Shown here: positions 29,776 through 38,960 of the stretch, in pieces
Layout: every line of letters begins with the position of its first letter
Position numbering within the stretch: the first letter of the stretch is position 1
NCBI RefSeq assembly: GCF_002104795.1
Contig: NZ_NCXO01000012.1
Coordinates: 1 to 64,000 of the forward strand
Reading direction: 5' to 3'
Source of the DNA: Mycolicibacillus koreensis
GTDB lineage: Bacteria > Actinomycetota > Actinomycetes > Mycobacteriales > Mycobacteriaceae
DNA length: 64,000 nucleotides
Position numbers and translations under genes: made by a program
Notes under the pieces: generated by a model
Seen by the model: only the letters and a program-made list of their open reading frames with translations
What the model was told of the DNA's origin: nothing
Database searches by the model: none

Positions 29776-29807
29776 AACTGCATCCCCTCCGGCGCACAAT
29801 CGTAGAC

Positions 29808-30446
29808 ATGCAACTGACGCATTTTGGGCATTCCTGTGTACTCGCCGACTTCGCCCACACCACGGTGCTATTCGACCCCGGCACGTTCTCCCACGGGTTC
29901 GAGGGCATCACCGGGCTGGCGGCGATCCTCATCACCCACCAGCACCCCGACCACGTCGATGTTGCCCGGCTTCCGGAGCTGCTGCAGGCCAATCCCGATG
30001 CCGCCCTCTACGCCGACCCGCAGACCGCTGCCCAACTCGGCGCGCCGTGGCGGGCGGTGGCGGCCGGCGACACCCTGAGCGTCGGTGGTCTGACGGTGCG
30101 CGGGGTCGGCGGCACCCACGCGGTGATCCACCCGGAACTGCCGGTCGTGGACAACATCTCCTATCTGCTCGACGACGGTGAGCACACCGGAGCGTTCATG
30201 CATCCCGGCGACGCCCTGTATGTGCCCGACGAGCCGGTGGACGTGCTGGCCACCCCCGCGGCCGCACCGTGGATGAAGATCTCCGAGGCGGTCGACTACC
30301 TGCGCGCGGTGGCGCCGTCGCGCGCGGTGCCGATCCACCAGGGCATCATCGCCCCCGATGCCCGCGGGATCTACCATTCGCGGCTCGCCGAGATGTGCGA
30401 CACCGACTTTCAGGTGCTGCCCGCCGAATCCGCGGTCACCTTCTGA
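29808..30446 (+). CDS. MBL-fold metal-dependent hydrolase
   Basis: 212 aa metallo-beta-lactamase fold. The zinc motif is THQHPDHVD (about residues 43-51), preceded by THFGHSCVLADF and VLFDPGTFSHG. The His ligand in VGGTHAVIHPELP and a C-terminal PIHQGII also fit the UlaG-like subfamily. Substrate not known; Rv0786c is the counterpart. CACAAT lies seven bases before the ATG, a leaderless-type but weak -10 box. Confidence 0.85.
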   Translation: MQLTHFGHSCVLADFAHTTVLFDPGTFSHGFEGITGLAAILITHQHPDHVDVARLPELLQANPDAALYADPQTAAQLGAPWRAVAAGDTLSVGGLTVRGVGGTHAVIHPELPVVDNISYLLDDGEHTGAFMHPGDALYVPDEPVDVLATPAAAPWMKISEAVDYLRAVAPSRAVPIHQGIIAPDARGIYHSRLAEMCDTDFQVLPAESAVTF

Positions 30447-30470
30447 GGCGCCGCCCCCGCTTTCACCAGA

Positions 30471-30519
30471 CTCACGTTTGAGTGCGCCGCGCGCACATTT
30501 TCGCACTCAAACGTGCGAG
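30471..30519. terminator. Palindrome between convergent genes, possible bidirectional terminator
   Basis: CTCACGTTTGAGTGCG (30471-30486) and CGCACTCAAACGTGCGAG (30502-30519) are reverse complements apart from a two-base insertion, around a 15-base spacer. It sits between two convergent genes. No U-tract follows, so an intrinsic terminator of the classical kind is not certain; a mobile palindromic repeat is the alternative. Confidence 0.5.
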
Positions 30520-30581
30520 TCGACGAACGCGACGCCCGGAGACCCGGTGTCGGGGCACGGATTCGGCCACGAGGCGGTCAT

Positions 30582-32228
30582 CTAGGCGATGTCGGCGGCC
30601 GCCCCGCGCCCGGCAGCACGCCCGGAGAAGATGCACCCGCCCAAAAATGTGCCCTCCAGCGCCCGGTAGCCGTGCACCCCGCCGCCGCCGAAACCGGCCA
30701 CCTCGCCGGCGGCGTACAGCCCGGCCACCGGGGCGCCATCGGCGCCCAGCACCCGCGAGGACAGATCGGTCTCCAATCCGCCCAACGTTTTTCGGGTCAG
30801 GATGTGCAGTTTCACCGCGATCAGCGGGCCCGCTTTCGGGTCGGTGAGCCGGTGCGGGGCCACCACCCGGCCGAGCCGGTCACCGAGATAGGCGCGGGCA
30901 CCGTGGATGGCGGTGATCTGGCCGTCCTTGGAAAACTTGTTGGCGACCTCCCGGTCTCTCGCGGTGACCTCGGCCTCCACCGTGGCGTAGTCCAACGCCG
31001 ACACCTCGGGCAGGTCGTTCATCGCGGCCACCAACTCGCGCAGCGAGTCCGCCTGCACGAAGTCCACGCCGCGGTCGATGAACGCCTGCACCGGCGGCGG
31101 CGGACCGGAGCGGGCGCGGGCGGCCAGCAGCTGACGCAGGCTGCGTCCGGTCAGATCGGGGTTCTGCTCCTGGCCGGAGAGGGCGAACTCCTTCTCGATG
31201 ATCCGCCGGTTGAGGATGAACCAGGTGTAGTCGTAGCCGGATGCGGCGATGTACTCCAAGGTGCCCAGGGTGTCGAAGCCGGGGTAGAGCGGGCCGGGCA
31301 GTCGTTTGCCCGCGGCGTCCAGCCACAGCGACGACGGCCCGGGGATGATCCGGATGCCGTGGTGGGGCCAGATCGGGTCGTAGTTGGTGATCCCTTCGGT
31401 GTAGTGCCACATCCGGTCCCGGTTGATCACCCGCCCACCGGCCGCCTCGGTGATGCCGATCATCCGGCCGTCGACGTGGGCCGGCACCCCGGCGATCAGC
31501 TGGTCGGGAACCCGCCCCATCCGCTGGGGCCAGTTGGCCCGCACCAGGTCGATGTTGCCCCCGATGCCGCCGCTGGTGACGATCACCGCCTGGGCACGCA
31601 ACGCGAACTCGCCGACCGCGGTGCGCGAGGAGGCCACACCCCGCGGCTGGGTCGACGGTTCCAGCACCGCACCGCGCACCCCGACCACCGCGCCGTCCTC
31701 GACGATCAACTCATCGACGCGGTGCCGATGGGCGAACCGGACCTGCGGCGAGGCCGTTACCCTGCGGGCGAAGACGTCGACCAGGCCGGGTCCGGTTCCC
31801 CAGGTGATGTGGAATCGCGGCACCGAGTTGCCGTGGCCGAGCGCGTCGTAGCCGCCGCGCTCCGCCCAGCCGACGAGCGGGAAGATCTTCAGGCCCCGCT
31901 CACGCAGCCAACGGCGCTTCTCGCCGGCGGCGAAGTCGACGTAGGCGTGGGCCCACTGGCGCGGCCAGTGGTCCTCGTCCCGGTCGAACCCGGCGGTGCC
32001 CAGCCAATCCTGCAGCGCCAACTCGTGACTGTCGTGGATGCCGAGCCGGCGCTGTTCGGGGCTGTCGACGAAGAACAGCCCGCCGAACGACCAGTAGGCC
32101 TGCCCGCCGAGGTTCGCGGCGTTCTCCTGATCGACGATCAGCACCTTCTTGCCGCGCTCGATCAGCTCACCGGCGGCGACCAGCCCGGCCAGTCCCGCCC
32201 CGACAATGATCACATCAGCGTCGCTCAT
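30582..32228 (-). CDS. FAD-binding dehydrogenase (Rv0785-type, ketosteroid-dehydrogenase-like)
   Basis: 548 aa. The dinucleotide fold VIIVGAGLAGLVAAGELIE (about residues 6-24) binds FAD, and the C-terminal GLYAAGEVAGFGGGGVHGYR (about 502-521) completes the cofactor site. The fold belongs to the fumarate-reductase/3-ketosteroid-delta1-dehydrogenase group. The substrate is unassigned, and the enzyme may act on steroids or similar ketones. A TACGCT lies eight bases before the ATG, so the start may be nearly leaderless. Confidence 0.88.
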   Translation of the reverse strand: MSDADVIIVGAGLAGLVAAGELIERGKKVLIVDQENAANLGGQAYWSFGGLFFVDSPEQRRLGIHDSHELALQDWLGTAGFDRDEDHWPRQWAHAYVDFAAGEKRRWLRERGLKIFPLVGWAERGGYDALGHGNSVPRFHITWGTGPGLVDVFARRVTASPQVRFAHRHRVDELIVEDGAVVGVRGAVLEPSTQPRGVASSRTAVGEFALRAQAVIVTSGGIGGNIDLVRANWPQRMGRVPDQLIAGVPAHVDGRMIGITEAAGGRVINRDRMWHYTEGITNYDPIWPHHGIRIIPGPSSLWLDAAGKRLPGPLYPGFDTLGTLEYIAASGYDYTWFILNRRIIEKEFALSGQEQNPDLTGRSLRQLLAARARSGPPPPVQAFIDRGVDFVQADSLRELVAAMNDLPEVSALDYATVEAEVTARDREVANKFSKDGQITAIHGARAYLGDRLGRVVAPHRLTDPKAGPLIAVKLHILTRKTLGGLETDLSSRVLGADGAPVAGLYAAGEVAGFGGGGVHGYRALEGTFLGGCIFSGRAAGRGAAADIA

Positions 32229-32254
32229 GCTGATCGAGCGTAATGCCGGTCGGC

Positions 32255-32959
32255 TCAGGCGGCGCCGCGGATCACCGGATCCGGTTGCCAGCGGTACACC
32301 GCCGGGGTGGCGCCGCGGGCCACCGCGGCGTCGACGGCGTCGAGCATCGCCTCGTGGATGCCGGGGCGCAGCAGCTGGGTCGCGGCGACCGTGAGCCGCA
32401 CGGGGGTGCGCCGGGCCGCGGTGCGCTCGGCGGCGCGCACCAGCACCCGACACCACCACGGTTCGGTGAGGAAGCCCTCACCGATGCCGAGCACCCGGGC
32501 GGGCACGGTCCGTTCGGTGACCAGGTCGGTGACGCCGTGCAAACCGGCCAGCATCCGGAAACCGTTGCGGGGCAACACCCGCCGCGCACCCGGGGAGATG
32601 ACCCAGCCGGGGGCGGCGAACAGGCGGGTGCGCAGCCCGACCCGTTCGAGCACCCGGTCGGCGCCGATCAACCGCAGGTTGGCCTCATGCGCCGGCAGGG
32701 TCGCGAACTCGCTGCGCCGCCGTTTGGTGGCGGCCTCGTCGTAGCCGTGCAGCACCACCGCGTCGCCGCCGGCGCGGCGCGACGCGAGCCAGCCGGTCGT
32801 CTCCGGGTCCGCTTCGAGGCGGTAGCCGCCCTTGAGTCGCGGCGCGACCAGCAGCGAGACCGGCACCTGCCGGGCGTCGAGGTGCTCGCAGAACTGCGCC
32901 ACGGCGGCCAGCGTGGGCGCACCGATCCGGGAGACCGAGACGATCAGTTCCGCATTCAC
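32255..32959 (-). CDS. Polysaccharide-deacetylase-like protein (DUF2334)
   Basis: 234 aa from the GTG at 32959 (VNAELIVSVSRIG). Blocks such as VVLHGYDEAATKRRRSEFATL (about residues 70-90) and LFAAPGWVISPGARRVL (about 112-128) resemble the DUF2334 branch of NodB-like deacetylases. The canonical HxxxH metal pair is not obvious, so activity is uncertain. It lies 26 bp upstream of the FAD dehydrogenase gene in the same direction. Rv0784 is the positional counterpart. Confidence 0.72.
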   Translation of the reverse strand: MNAELIVSVSRIGAPTLAAVAQFCEHLDARQVPVSLLVAPRLKGGYRLEADPETTGWLASRRAGGDAVVLHGYDEAATKRRRSEFATLPAHEANLRLIGADRVLERVGLRTRLFAAPGWVISPGARRVLPRNGFRMLAGLHGVTDLVTERTVPARVLGIGEGFLTEPWWCRVLVRAAERTAARRTPVRLTVAATQLLRPGIHEAMLDAVDAAVARGATPAVYRWQPDPVIRGAA

Positions 32960-33024
32960 AGCCCCCACTCTGGCAGGGGCGGGTGACACCGCGGTGACCT
33001 GCGGGTTACGCCCGGCTGTCCGGG

Positions 33025-33516
33025 TCAGCGGGGCAGCACCGCCTCGATGGCGGCGACCACCTCCGGCGCGTCGGGCACCGTCTTCGGGCGGAACCGGTTG
33101 ACCACCGCGCCGCCGGGGGCGATGACGAACTTCTCGAAGTTCCACTGGATGTCGCCGGCTGCGCCGTCGGCGTCGGCGGTGCGGGTCAGCTCCGCATACA
33201 GCGGGTGGCGGTCCTCACCGTTGACGTCGGTCTTGGCCAGCAGCGGGAACGTCACCCCGTAGGTGGTGGAGCAGAACGTCGCGATCTCCTCCGGGGTGCC
33301 GGGCTCCTGGCCCATGAACTGGTTGCACGGCACCCCGATCACCGTCAGGCCGCGCTCGCCGTAGTCGCGGGCGAGTTGCTCGAGGGCGGCGTACTGCGGG
33401 GTCAGCCCGCAGCGGGAGGCGACGTTGACCAGCAGCACCGCGCGGTCGGCGTAGTCGCCGAGGGTGGTGGGCTGCCCGTCGAGGGTGGTCAGCGGGATCT
33501 CGGTGATCGCGGTCAT
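33025..33516 (-). CDS. Glutathione-peroxidase-family thiol peroxidase
   Basis: 163 aa. NVASRCGLTPQYAALEQL (Cys about residue 36) holds the peroxidatic Cys, with the Gln of PCNQFMGQEPG (about 71-81) and the Trp/Asn of WNFEKF (about 126-131) completing the catalytic tetrad. It is a Cys-type, not Sec-type, enzyme. Mycobacteria make mycothiol rather than glutathione, so thioredoxin is the likely reductant (inference). Divergent from the WrbA-type gene, sharing a candidate redox operator. Confidence 0.92.
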   Translation of the reverse strand: MTAITEIPLTTLDGQPTTLGDYADRAVLLVNVASRCGLTPQYAALEQLARDYGERGLTVIGVPCNQFMGQEPGTPEEIATFCSTTYGVTFPLLAKTDVNGEDRHPLYAELTRTADADGAAGDIQWNFEKFVIAPGGAVVNRFRPKTVPDAPEVVAAIEAVLPR

Positions 33517-33565
33517 GACCGTGACCGTACGCGGTGACCGCCGGCGCCGACCACACCCGGGCATA

Positions 33566-33591
33566 TAGTTGACATCGCAACTTATTTACGG
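33566..33591. promoter_or_regulatory. Candidate redox operator, copy 2, over the wrbA -35 box
   Basis: TAGTTG, six bases, CAACTTATTT, one base, CGG, as at 14976-15001. The palindrome core AGTTG-N6-CAACT is 33567-33582. A -35-like TTGACA (33569-33574) lies inside it, and TACGGT (33593-33598) is 18 bases downstream as a -10 box. A further half-site TAGTTGAC (33605-33612) covers the expected transcription start. This layout suits repression of the WrbA-type gene. Confidence 0.6.
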
Positions 33592-33640
33592 ATACGGTCT
33601 CCGGTAGTTGACCGAGCAATCACAAGGACGGGGTCAGGGC

Positions 33641-34240
33641 ATGACGAAACTCGCGATCATCTACTACTCGGCCACCGGGCACGGCACCGCGATGGCCCGG
33701 CGGGCGGCCGGCGCCGGCGAGGCCGCCGGCGCCGAGGTGCGGGTACGCCACATCGCCGAGACCCGCGATCCGGCCACGTTCGCCGACAACCCCGCCTGGT
33801 CGGCCAACTACGCGGCGACCAAGGACGCCCCGGCCGCGACCGGGCAGGACATCGTCTGGGCCGATGCGGTGATCTTCGGCTCGCCGACCCGGTTCGGGAG
33901 CACCGCCGGGCCGTTTCAGACGTTCATGGACTCGTTGGGCGGGCTGTGGGCGCAGGGCAAACTCGCCGACAGGGTCTACGCCGGGTTCACCTCCAGCCAG
34001 ACCGCCCACGGCGGCCAGGAGGCGACGCTGCTCGGGCTCTACGTGTCGCTGATGCATTGGGGCGGCATCGTGGTGGCGCCCGGCTACACCGACCCGCTGA
34101 AGTTCGCCGACGGCAACCCCTACGGGGTCGGTCACATCACCGGGCCGCAGAACCAAAACGAGTTGGCCGACGAGACCGTGGCCGCGCTCGAGCATCTGGC
34201 CACCCGGGTGGTGGGCGTGGCGGATCGCCTCAGCCGGTAG
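33641..34240 (+). CDS. wrbA: NAD(P)H:quinone oxidoreductase, WrbA-type flavodoxin
   Basis: 199 aa flavodoxin-like protein. The FMN phosphate loop is IIYYSATGHGTAMARRA (about residues 6-22), and VIFGSPTRFGSTAGPFQTFMD (about 80-100) is the isoalloxazine-contact block typical of WrbA. It reduces quinones by two electrons and protects against electrophile or redox cycling stress. The ATG at 33641 is preferred to an in-frame TTG at 33608. Its 3' end overlaps convergent ptrB by 11 bp. Confidence 0.93.
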   Translation: MTKLAIIYYSATGHGTAMARRAAGAGEAAGAEVRVRHIAETRDPATFADNPAWSANYAATKDAPAATGQDIVWADAVIFGSPTRFGSTAGPFQTFMDSLGGLWAQGKLADRVYAGFTSSQTAHGGQEATLLGLYVSLMHWGGIVVAPGYTDPLKFADGNPYGVGHITGPQNQNELADETVAALEHLATRVVGVADRLSR

Positions 34241-36335
34241 CCCCGGCCGCGTTGAGCAGCCAGGCGTACTGGAAGGCGGTCTCCTTCCACCGCTCGTAGC
34301 GACCCGACAGGCCGCCGTGCCCGGCGCTCATCTGCGTCTTGAGCAACACCGGATTCCCGTTGGTGTTGGCATGGCGCAGCGCAGCAATCCATTTCGCGGG
34401 CTCCACGAAATAGACCCGGGTGTCGTTCAGCGACGTCATCGCCAGGATCGCCGGATAGCGCTGGGCGACGACGTTCTCGTACGGCGAATAGGATTTCATG
34501 TAGGCGTAGACATCCTTGTCGGCCAAGGGGTTCCCCCACTCGTCCCATTCGGTGACGGTCAGCGGCAGCGACGGATCCAAGATGGTGGTCAGGGCGTCGA
34601 CGAACGGCACCACGGCCAGGATCCCGGCGAAGAACTCCGGGGCGAGGTTGGCGACCGCCCCCATCAGCAGACCGCCGGCACTGCCGCCGTAGGCGACGAG
34701 CTGTTGCGGCGTCGTCACCCCGACGTCGATGAGATGCTTTGCGGCCGCGATGAAGTCGGTGAAGGTGTTCTTCTTGTCCAGCAGTTTGCCGCTCTCGTAC
34801 CACAGCCGTCCCATCTCGCCGCCGCCGCGTACGTGGGCGATGACGAACACCATCCCACGGTCCAGCAGCGACAGCCGGGCGATGGAGAACTGCGGGTCCT
34901 GGCAGGCCTCGTAGGCGCCGTAGCCGTAGAGCACCGTCGGCGCCGGTGCGGTGACGTCGCGGCGGTGGATGACCGACAGCGGAATCCGGGTGCCGTCGGC
35001 GGCGACCGCCCAGTCGCGGCGCTCCACGTAATCCTCGCGGCGGTACCCGCCGAGCACCGGCTGCTCGCGCAGCAGGGTGCGTTCCCCGGTGGTCAGATCC
35101 AGGTCGTAGATGCACACCGGGTGGAGAAACGACGTCGCGCCGATCCGCAGCTTCGGCGCGTCCCAGTTGGGGTTGGCGCCCAGCCCCGCCGACATCAGCG
35201 CCGAGTCGAAGGTGATCTCGGTGGGTTGGCCGTACCCGTCGGCGGTGAGCGGCCACAGTTGGATACGCGGCAACGCGTCGGCCCGGTAACTGACCACCAG
35301 GTGCGACCCGAAGGCGTCGACCCCGTCGAGGCGCACGTCGTCGCGATGGGCGATCAGCGTGGTCTGCGCGGTCGGGTCCTCCACCGGCGCGTCGACCATG
35401 GTGAAGTTGACCGCCCCGTCGTTGTGCAGGATCACGAACCGGTCCCGGCCGCCGACGACCGCGTGCTCGACGCCGTATTCGACGCCGTCGCGGCGCGGCA
35501 GCACCACGGTGAACTCCGCCTCGGGGTCGGCGGCGTCGGCGTAGCGCACCTCGGAGGTGACCGCCGACCCGGCCGCGATCATCAGGTACTTGTCGCTGCG
35601 GGTGCGGCCCACGTTCAACCAGAACCGCTCGTCGGGCTCGTGGTAGACCCGTTGCGCGGGCAGGCCCGCACCGAGCCGGTGGCGCCACACCGTGTCGGGT
35701 CGCCACGCCGCGTCGACGGTCAGGTAGTACAGCGTCCGGTTGTCGGTGGCCCAGGTCGCCCCGGCGGCGATCCCGGCGATCTCATCGGTGTAGCGCCGAC
35801 CGGTCCGCAAATCGATGAACCGCAAGGTGTAACGCTCATCGCCGACGGTGTCGACCGAGTAGGCCAGCACGGTGCCGTCGGGGCTGACCGTGGCCGCCCC
35901 CAGCGAGAAGAACTCGTGGCCCTCGGCCTCGACGTTCTCGTCGAGCAGGACCTGCTCACCGGGAATCTCGGTGTGCTCGTCGAAGACCGGCGGACGCCAG
36001 TCGTCGGGATCGGTCAGCGGGCAACGGCAGTGCACACCGTACTGCTTGCCCGCGAAACTGCGGGCGTAGTACCACCAGTCGCCGCGCCGGATCGGCACCG
36101 ACAGATCGGTCTCCTTGGTGCGGGCTTTGATCTCGTCGAAGATCTGCTGGCGCAGTTCGTGCTGATCGTCGGTGAGCGCATCGGTGTAGGCGTTCTCCGC
36201 CTCGAGATGGGCGATGACATCCGGATTGTCTTTGTCGCGCAACCATTCGTAGGGGTCGACGACGACGTCGCCATGGTGTTCGCGGATGGTCTCGACGCGC
36301 TTGGCGACCGGAGGCCGCGGCATGCCGGCACTCAT
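34230..36335 (-). CDS. ptrB: S9-family oligopeptidase B (PtrB)
   Basis: 701 aa, full length for the prolyl-oligopeptidase family. A seven-bladed beta-propeller N-terminal region (about 70-400) guards a catalytic alpha/beta-hydrolase domain. The Ser nucleophile is in [14 protein letters not shown] (about residue 545), the Asp comes later near TSLNDTRV, and the His is in [15 protein letters not shown] (about 673-687). It cleaves peptides after basic residues. In M. tuberculosis H37Rv the gene is annotated as two pieces (ptrBa/ptrBb); here it is a single intact frame. Its ATG overlaps the purC stop by 4 bp. Confidence 0.95.
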   Translation of the reverse strand: MSAGMPRPPVAKRVETIREHHGDVVVDPYEWLRDKDNPDVIAHLEAENAYTDALTDDQHELRQQIFDEIKARTKETDLSVPIRRGDWWYYARSFAGKQYGVHCRCPLTDPDDWRPPVFDEHTEIPGEQVLLDENVEAEGHEFFSLGAATVSPDGTVLAYSVDTVGDERYTLRFIDLRTGRRYTDEIAGIAAGATWATDNRTLYYLTVDAAWRPDTVWRHRLGAGLPAQRVYHEPDERFWLNVGRTRSDKYLMIAAGSAVTSEVRYADAADPEAEFTVVLPRRDGVEYGVEHAVVGGRDRFVILHNDGAVNFTMVDAPVEDPTAQTTLIAHRDDVRLDGVDAFGSHLVVSYRADALPRIQLWPLTADGYGQPTEITFDSALMSAGLGANPNWDAPKLRIGATSFLHPVCIYDLDLTTGERTLLREQPVLGGYRREDYVERRDWAVAADGTRIPLSVIHRRDVTAPAPTVLYGYGAYEACQDPQFSIARLSLLDRGMVFVIAHVRGGGEMGRLWYESGKLLDKKNTFTDFIAAAKHLIDVGVTTPQQLVAYGGSAGGLLMGAVANLAPEFFAGILAVVPFVDALTTILDPSLPLTVTEWDEWGNPLADKDVYAYMKSYSPYENVVAQRYPAILAMTSLNDTRVYFVEPAKWIAALRHANTNGNPVLLKTQMSAGHGGLSGRYERWKETAFQYAWLLNAAGATG

Positions 36336-37225
36336 GCCGCACCGATCCAGTCATCGAACCGCAGTCCGGAGATCCGTTCGTAGGCCTCGATGTAGCGCTC
36401 ACGGGTGGCCGCGATGATCTCGTCGGGAAGCGGCGGCGGGGGTGTGTCGCAGGCGCGGTCCCACCCGGATTCGTCGCCGGTCAGCCAGTTGCGGACGAAC
36501 TGCTTGTCGAAGCTGTTCTGCACGACGCCGACCTCGTATTCGGCGGCGGGCCAGTAGCGCGACGAGTCCGGGGTGAAGATCTCGTCGGCGAGCACCAGGT
36601 TGCCGTTGCTGTCGTGGCCGAACTCGAATTTGGTGTCGGCGATGATGATGCCGCGGGTCAGCGCATGGTCGGCGGCCTGGACGTAGATCTGCAGGGTGCG
36701 GTCGCGCAGCTGGTTGGCGACCACGCCGCCGACCTGCTCGATGACGGCCGCGAACGGGATGTTCTCGTCGTGGTCGCCCTGCTCGGCCTTGGTCGCCGGG
36801 GTGAACAGCGGGGTGGCGAACCTGCTGGCCTCCTTCAGTCCCGCCGGCAACTCGATGCCGCAGACCGCACCGGTGCGCTGGTAGTCGGCCAGCCCCGAGC
36901 CGGTCAGGTAGCCGCGCGCCACGCATTCCACCGGCACCATGGTCAGCTCACGCACCACCAGCGCCCGGCCCAGCACCTCGGCGGGGATGCGGGGATCGTC
37001 GGGCGGGCCGGCCAGGTGATTGGGCGCCTCGACCAGGTCGAAGAAGAACACACTCATCGCGGTCAGGATCCGGCCCTTGTCGGGGATCTCGCTGGCCAAC
37101 ACGTGGTCATAGGCCGAGATCCGGTCGGTCGCCACGAACAGCAGATGCTCGTCGTCGACGCGGTAGAGATCACGGACCTTGCCGCTGCCCAGGTGCTGAT
37201 AGTCGGAGAGTGCAGGTCGAGCCAC
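36332..37225 (-). CDS. purC: SAICAR synthase PurC
   Basis: 297 aa from the GTG at 37225, which has TAGGGT exactly seven bases upstream and gives the usual length; a GTG at 37234 would fall inside the promoter spacer. Blocks include [20 protein letters not shown] (about residues 9-28), [14 protein letters not shown] (about 99-112) and [11 protein letters not shown] (about 193-203). It joins aspartate to CAIR with ATP. Leads a purC-ptrB operon with a 4-bp overlap. Confidence 0.97.
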   Translation of the reverse strand: MARPALSDYQHLGSGKVRDLYRVDDEHLLFVATDRISAYDHVLASEIPDKGRILTAMSVFFFDLVEAPNHLAGPPDDPRIPAEVLGRALVVRELTMVPVECVARGYLTGSGLADYQRTGAVCGIELPAGLKEASRFATPLFTPATKAEQGDHDENIPFAAVIEQVGGVVANQLRDRTLQIYVQAADHALTRGIIIADTKFEFGHDSNGNLVLADEIFTPDSSRYWPAAEYEVGVVQNSFDKQFVRNWLTGDESGWDRACDTPPPPLPDEIIAATRERYIEAYERISGLRFDDWIGAA

Positions 37226-37232
37226 GCGGTTC

Positions 37233-37238
37233 ACCCTA
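37233..37238 (-). promoter_or_regulatory. -10 box of leaderless purC
   Basis: TAGGGT on the minus strand, seven bases, then the purC GTG. It is the same hexamer and spacing as in front of the DyP gene. Confidence 0.7.
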
Positions 37239-37319
37239 ACTCACCGTTTTCGGTGCGATCTCCGGCGCGATAATGACGTCCAGGCGCCGGCCCCACCGAC
37301 CCGCGAGGAGATCACCGTC

Positions 37320-37943
37320 ATGGGCTCACGTTTTCTGCCGTATGCCACCACACCGGGCCGGCTTTTGGCCCAACTGCTCTCCGATCTGCTGGTGGCGGCC
37401 TGGTCAGCGGTGTGGATCCTGGTCGGGCTGGCGGTGCACGCCGCGGTCGCCACGATCGCCGCGGTCGGCCGCCAGGTGCAAAGCGGCAGCACCGGGGTGG
37501 CCGGCAACCTCGACTCCGCCGGCGAGAGCGCCTCCCACCTGCCGCTGGTCGGCGACACGTTGAGCAAACCGCTGAGCGCGGCGAGCACCGCCGCCCTCGA
37601 CATCGCCGATGCCGGGCACACGTTGGACACCACCGCCACCTGGCTGGCGTGGGTGCTGGCGCTGGCGGTGGCCGCCCCACCGATCCTGGCGGTCGCGATG
37701 CCGTGGCTGGTGCTGCGGGTGCGGTTCTTCCGGCGCAAGTGGACGGTGGTCACCCTGGCCGCCACCCCGGCCGGCCAGCAGCTGCTGGCGCTGCGCGCGC
37801 TGGCGAACCGGCCGCTACGGCGACTGGCCGCGGTCGACGCGGACCCGGTCGGTGCGTGGCGACGCGCCGACCCGGTGGCGCTGCACGGGTTGGCGGCGTT
37901 GGAGTTGCGCTCCGCCGGGGTGCGCACCCGGGCTCACACCTAA
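37320..37943 (+). CDS. Membrane protein of unknown function (Rv0779c-like)
   Basis: 207 aa. GAGGAG lies nine bases before the ATG. Hydrophobic segments cover about residues 18-55 (one or two spans) and 109-135, with a polar, helical loop between (about 57-105) that probably faces the outside. The C-terminus is basic and probably cytosolic. Length and place fit Rv0779c. No domain recognised and function unknown. Divergent from purC, convergent with the transporter gene. Confidence 0.78.
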   Translation: MGSRFLPYATTPGRLLAQLLSDLLVAAWSAVWILVGLAVHAAVATIAAVGRQVQSGSTGVAGNLDSAGESASHLPLVGDTLSKPLSAASTAALDIADAGHTLDTTATWLAWVLALAVAAPPILAVAMPWLVLRVRFFRRKWTVVTLAATPAGQQLLALRALANRPLRRLAAVDADPVGAWRRADPVALHGLAALELRSAGVRTRAHT

Positions 37944-37949
37944 GAGTCG

Positions 37950-38960
37950 CTAAGAGCTGCCGACCAGAACTCGCGCCGAGGCCAGTGCGGCGCGGCGGAC
38001 ACCGGCGAGGGCGACGATCAGCCACGCGGCGAACGCATCCCAGAAGAACACCAGCGAGACGGTGTCCAGCGCCGGCAGGTCCAGTTCGATGGCCATCGCC
38101 TGGCTGGCCACCGAGTACATGCCCAATGGGAACACCAGCGCCCACCACACCCCGCGGAACTGCAGCATTCCGGGGCGGTTGTGGATGCGGTGCAGCACGA
38201 AGTAGATCAGCGGCGGTATCCACACGGTGGCCACACCCCAGGTGACCACGGTGGCTGCGCGCAGCGCCGCCGAGACCGCGCCGGAGGTCAGCTGGCCGAG
38301 CAGATCCCCGGCCAGGGTGGCGATCGCCATGCCCCCCATAAGGATCCAGGTGTCGGGCTCGAATCCGTCGCGGTCCATCCGCTCGTGCACGGTGCGCCAC
38401 ATGATCAGCGTCGCCATCAGCAGATAGACCCCCAGGCCGGCCACCCAGATGGGGATCGCCACCGCCAGCCACGCGGTGTGGCCGGTGGCCCGGATCATCT
38501 GGGCCATCACGATCACCAGCCCCGAGGTGCCCACACTGGCCAGCAACCATGCCCCATGTGCCTTGTCGCGCAACGCGGCCCACTGCCGGGTGAGCATGTT
38601 GCGCAGCGTCAGCGCTGACAGCACCGACCAGGAGATCAACGCCACCAGGCCGAGTACCCGCACCCACACGGGGTGGTGTTCCAGGCGGCTGTCGAGCACC
38701 GCGCAGGCGGCGACGAACGTGAACAGCCGCAACGTGATGTCCGGGTCGCGCAGGTCCCACACCGCGGCCCGGCGTTCGATGACGGCGGTGAGCACCACCA
38801 GCGCCACCAGCACCGCCAGCCCGGCCGAGGCGAGCACGCCCAGTGCACTGCTGAGCCCCGCGTAGCCGTGCCGGGACGCGCCGATCGACAGGATGCCGGT
38901 GGCCATCACCACCGCGAACACGTTCGGTGAGGGCCGCAGGTCGGCGAACCTGCCCTTCAC
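37950..38960 (-). CDS. TDT-family transporter (tellurite-resistance/dicarboxylate transporter, SLAC1-like)
   Basis: 336 aa from a GTG that overlaps the cyp126 stop (GTGA); a start at 39023 would extend into the P450 gene. About ten hydrophobic helices, beginning [18 protein letters not shown] (about residues 10-27), the conserved first helix of the family. Members move dicarboxylates, tellurite or anions; the substrate here cannot be told. Co-translated with cyp126, which is an unusual partner. Confidence 0.87.
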   Translation of the reverse strand: MKGRFADLRPSPNVFAVVMATGILSIGASRHGYAGLSSALGVLASAGLAVLVALVVLTAVIERRAAVWDLRDPDITLRLFTFVAACAVLDSRLEHHPVWVRVLGLVALISWSVLSALTLRNMLTRQWAALRDKAHGAWLLASVGTSGLVIVMAQMIRATGHTAWLAVAIPIWVAGLGVYLLMATLIMWRTVHERMDRDGFEPDTWILMGGMAIATLAGDLLGQLTSGAVSAALRAATVVTWGVATVWIPPLIYFVLHRIHNRPGMLQFRGVWWALVFPLGMYSVASQAMAIELDLPALDTVSLVFFWDAFAAWLIVALAGVRRAALASARVLVGSS

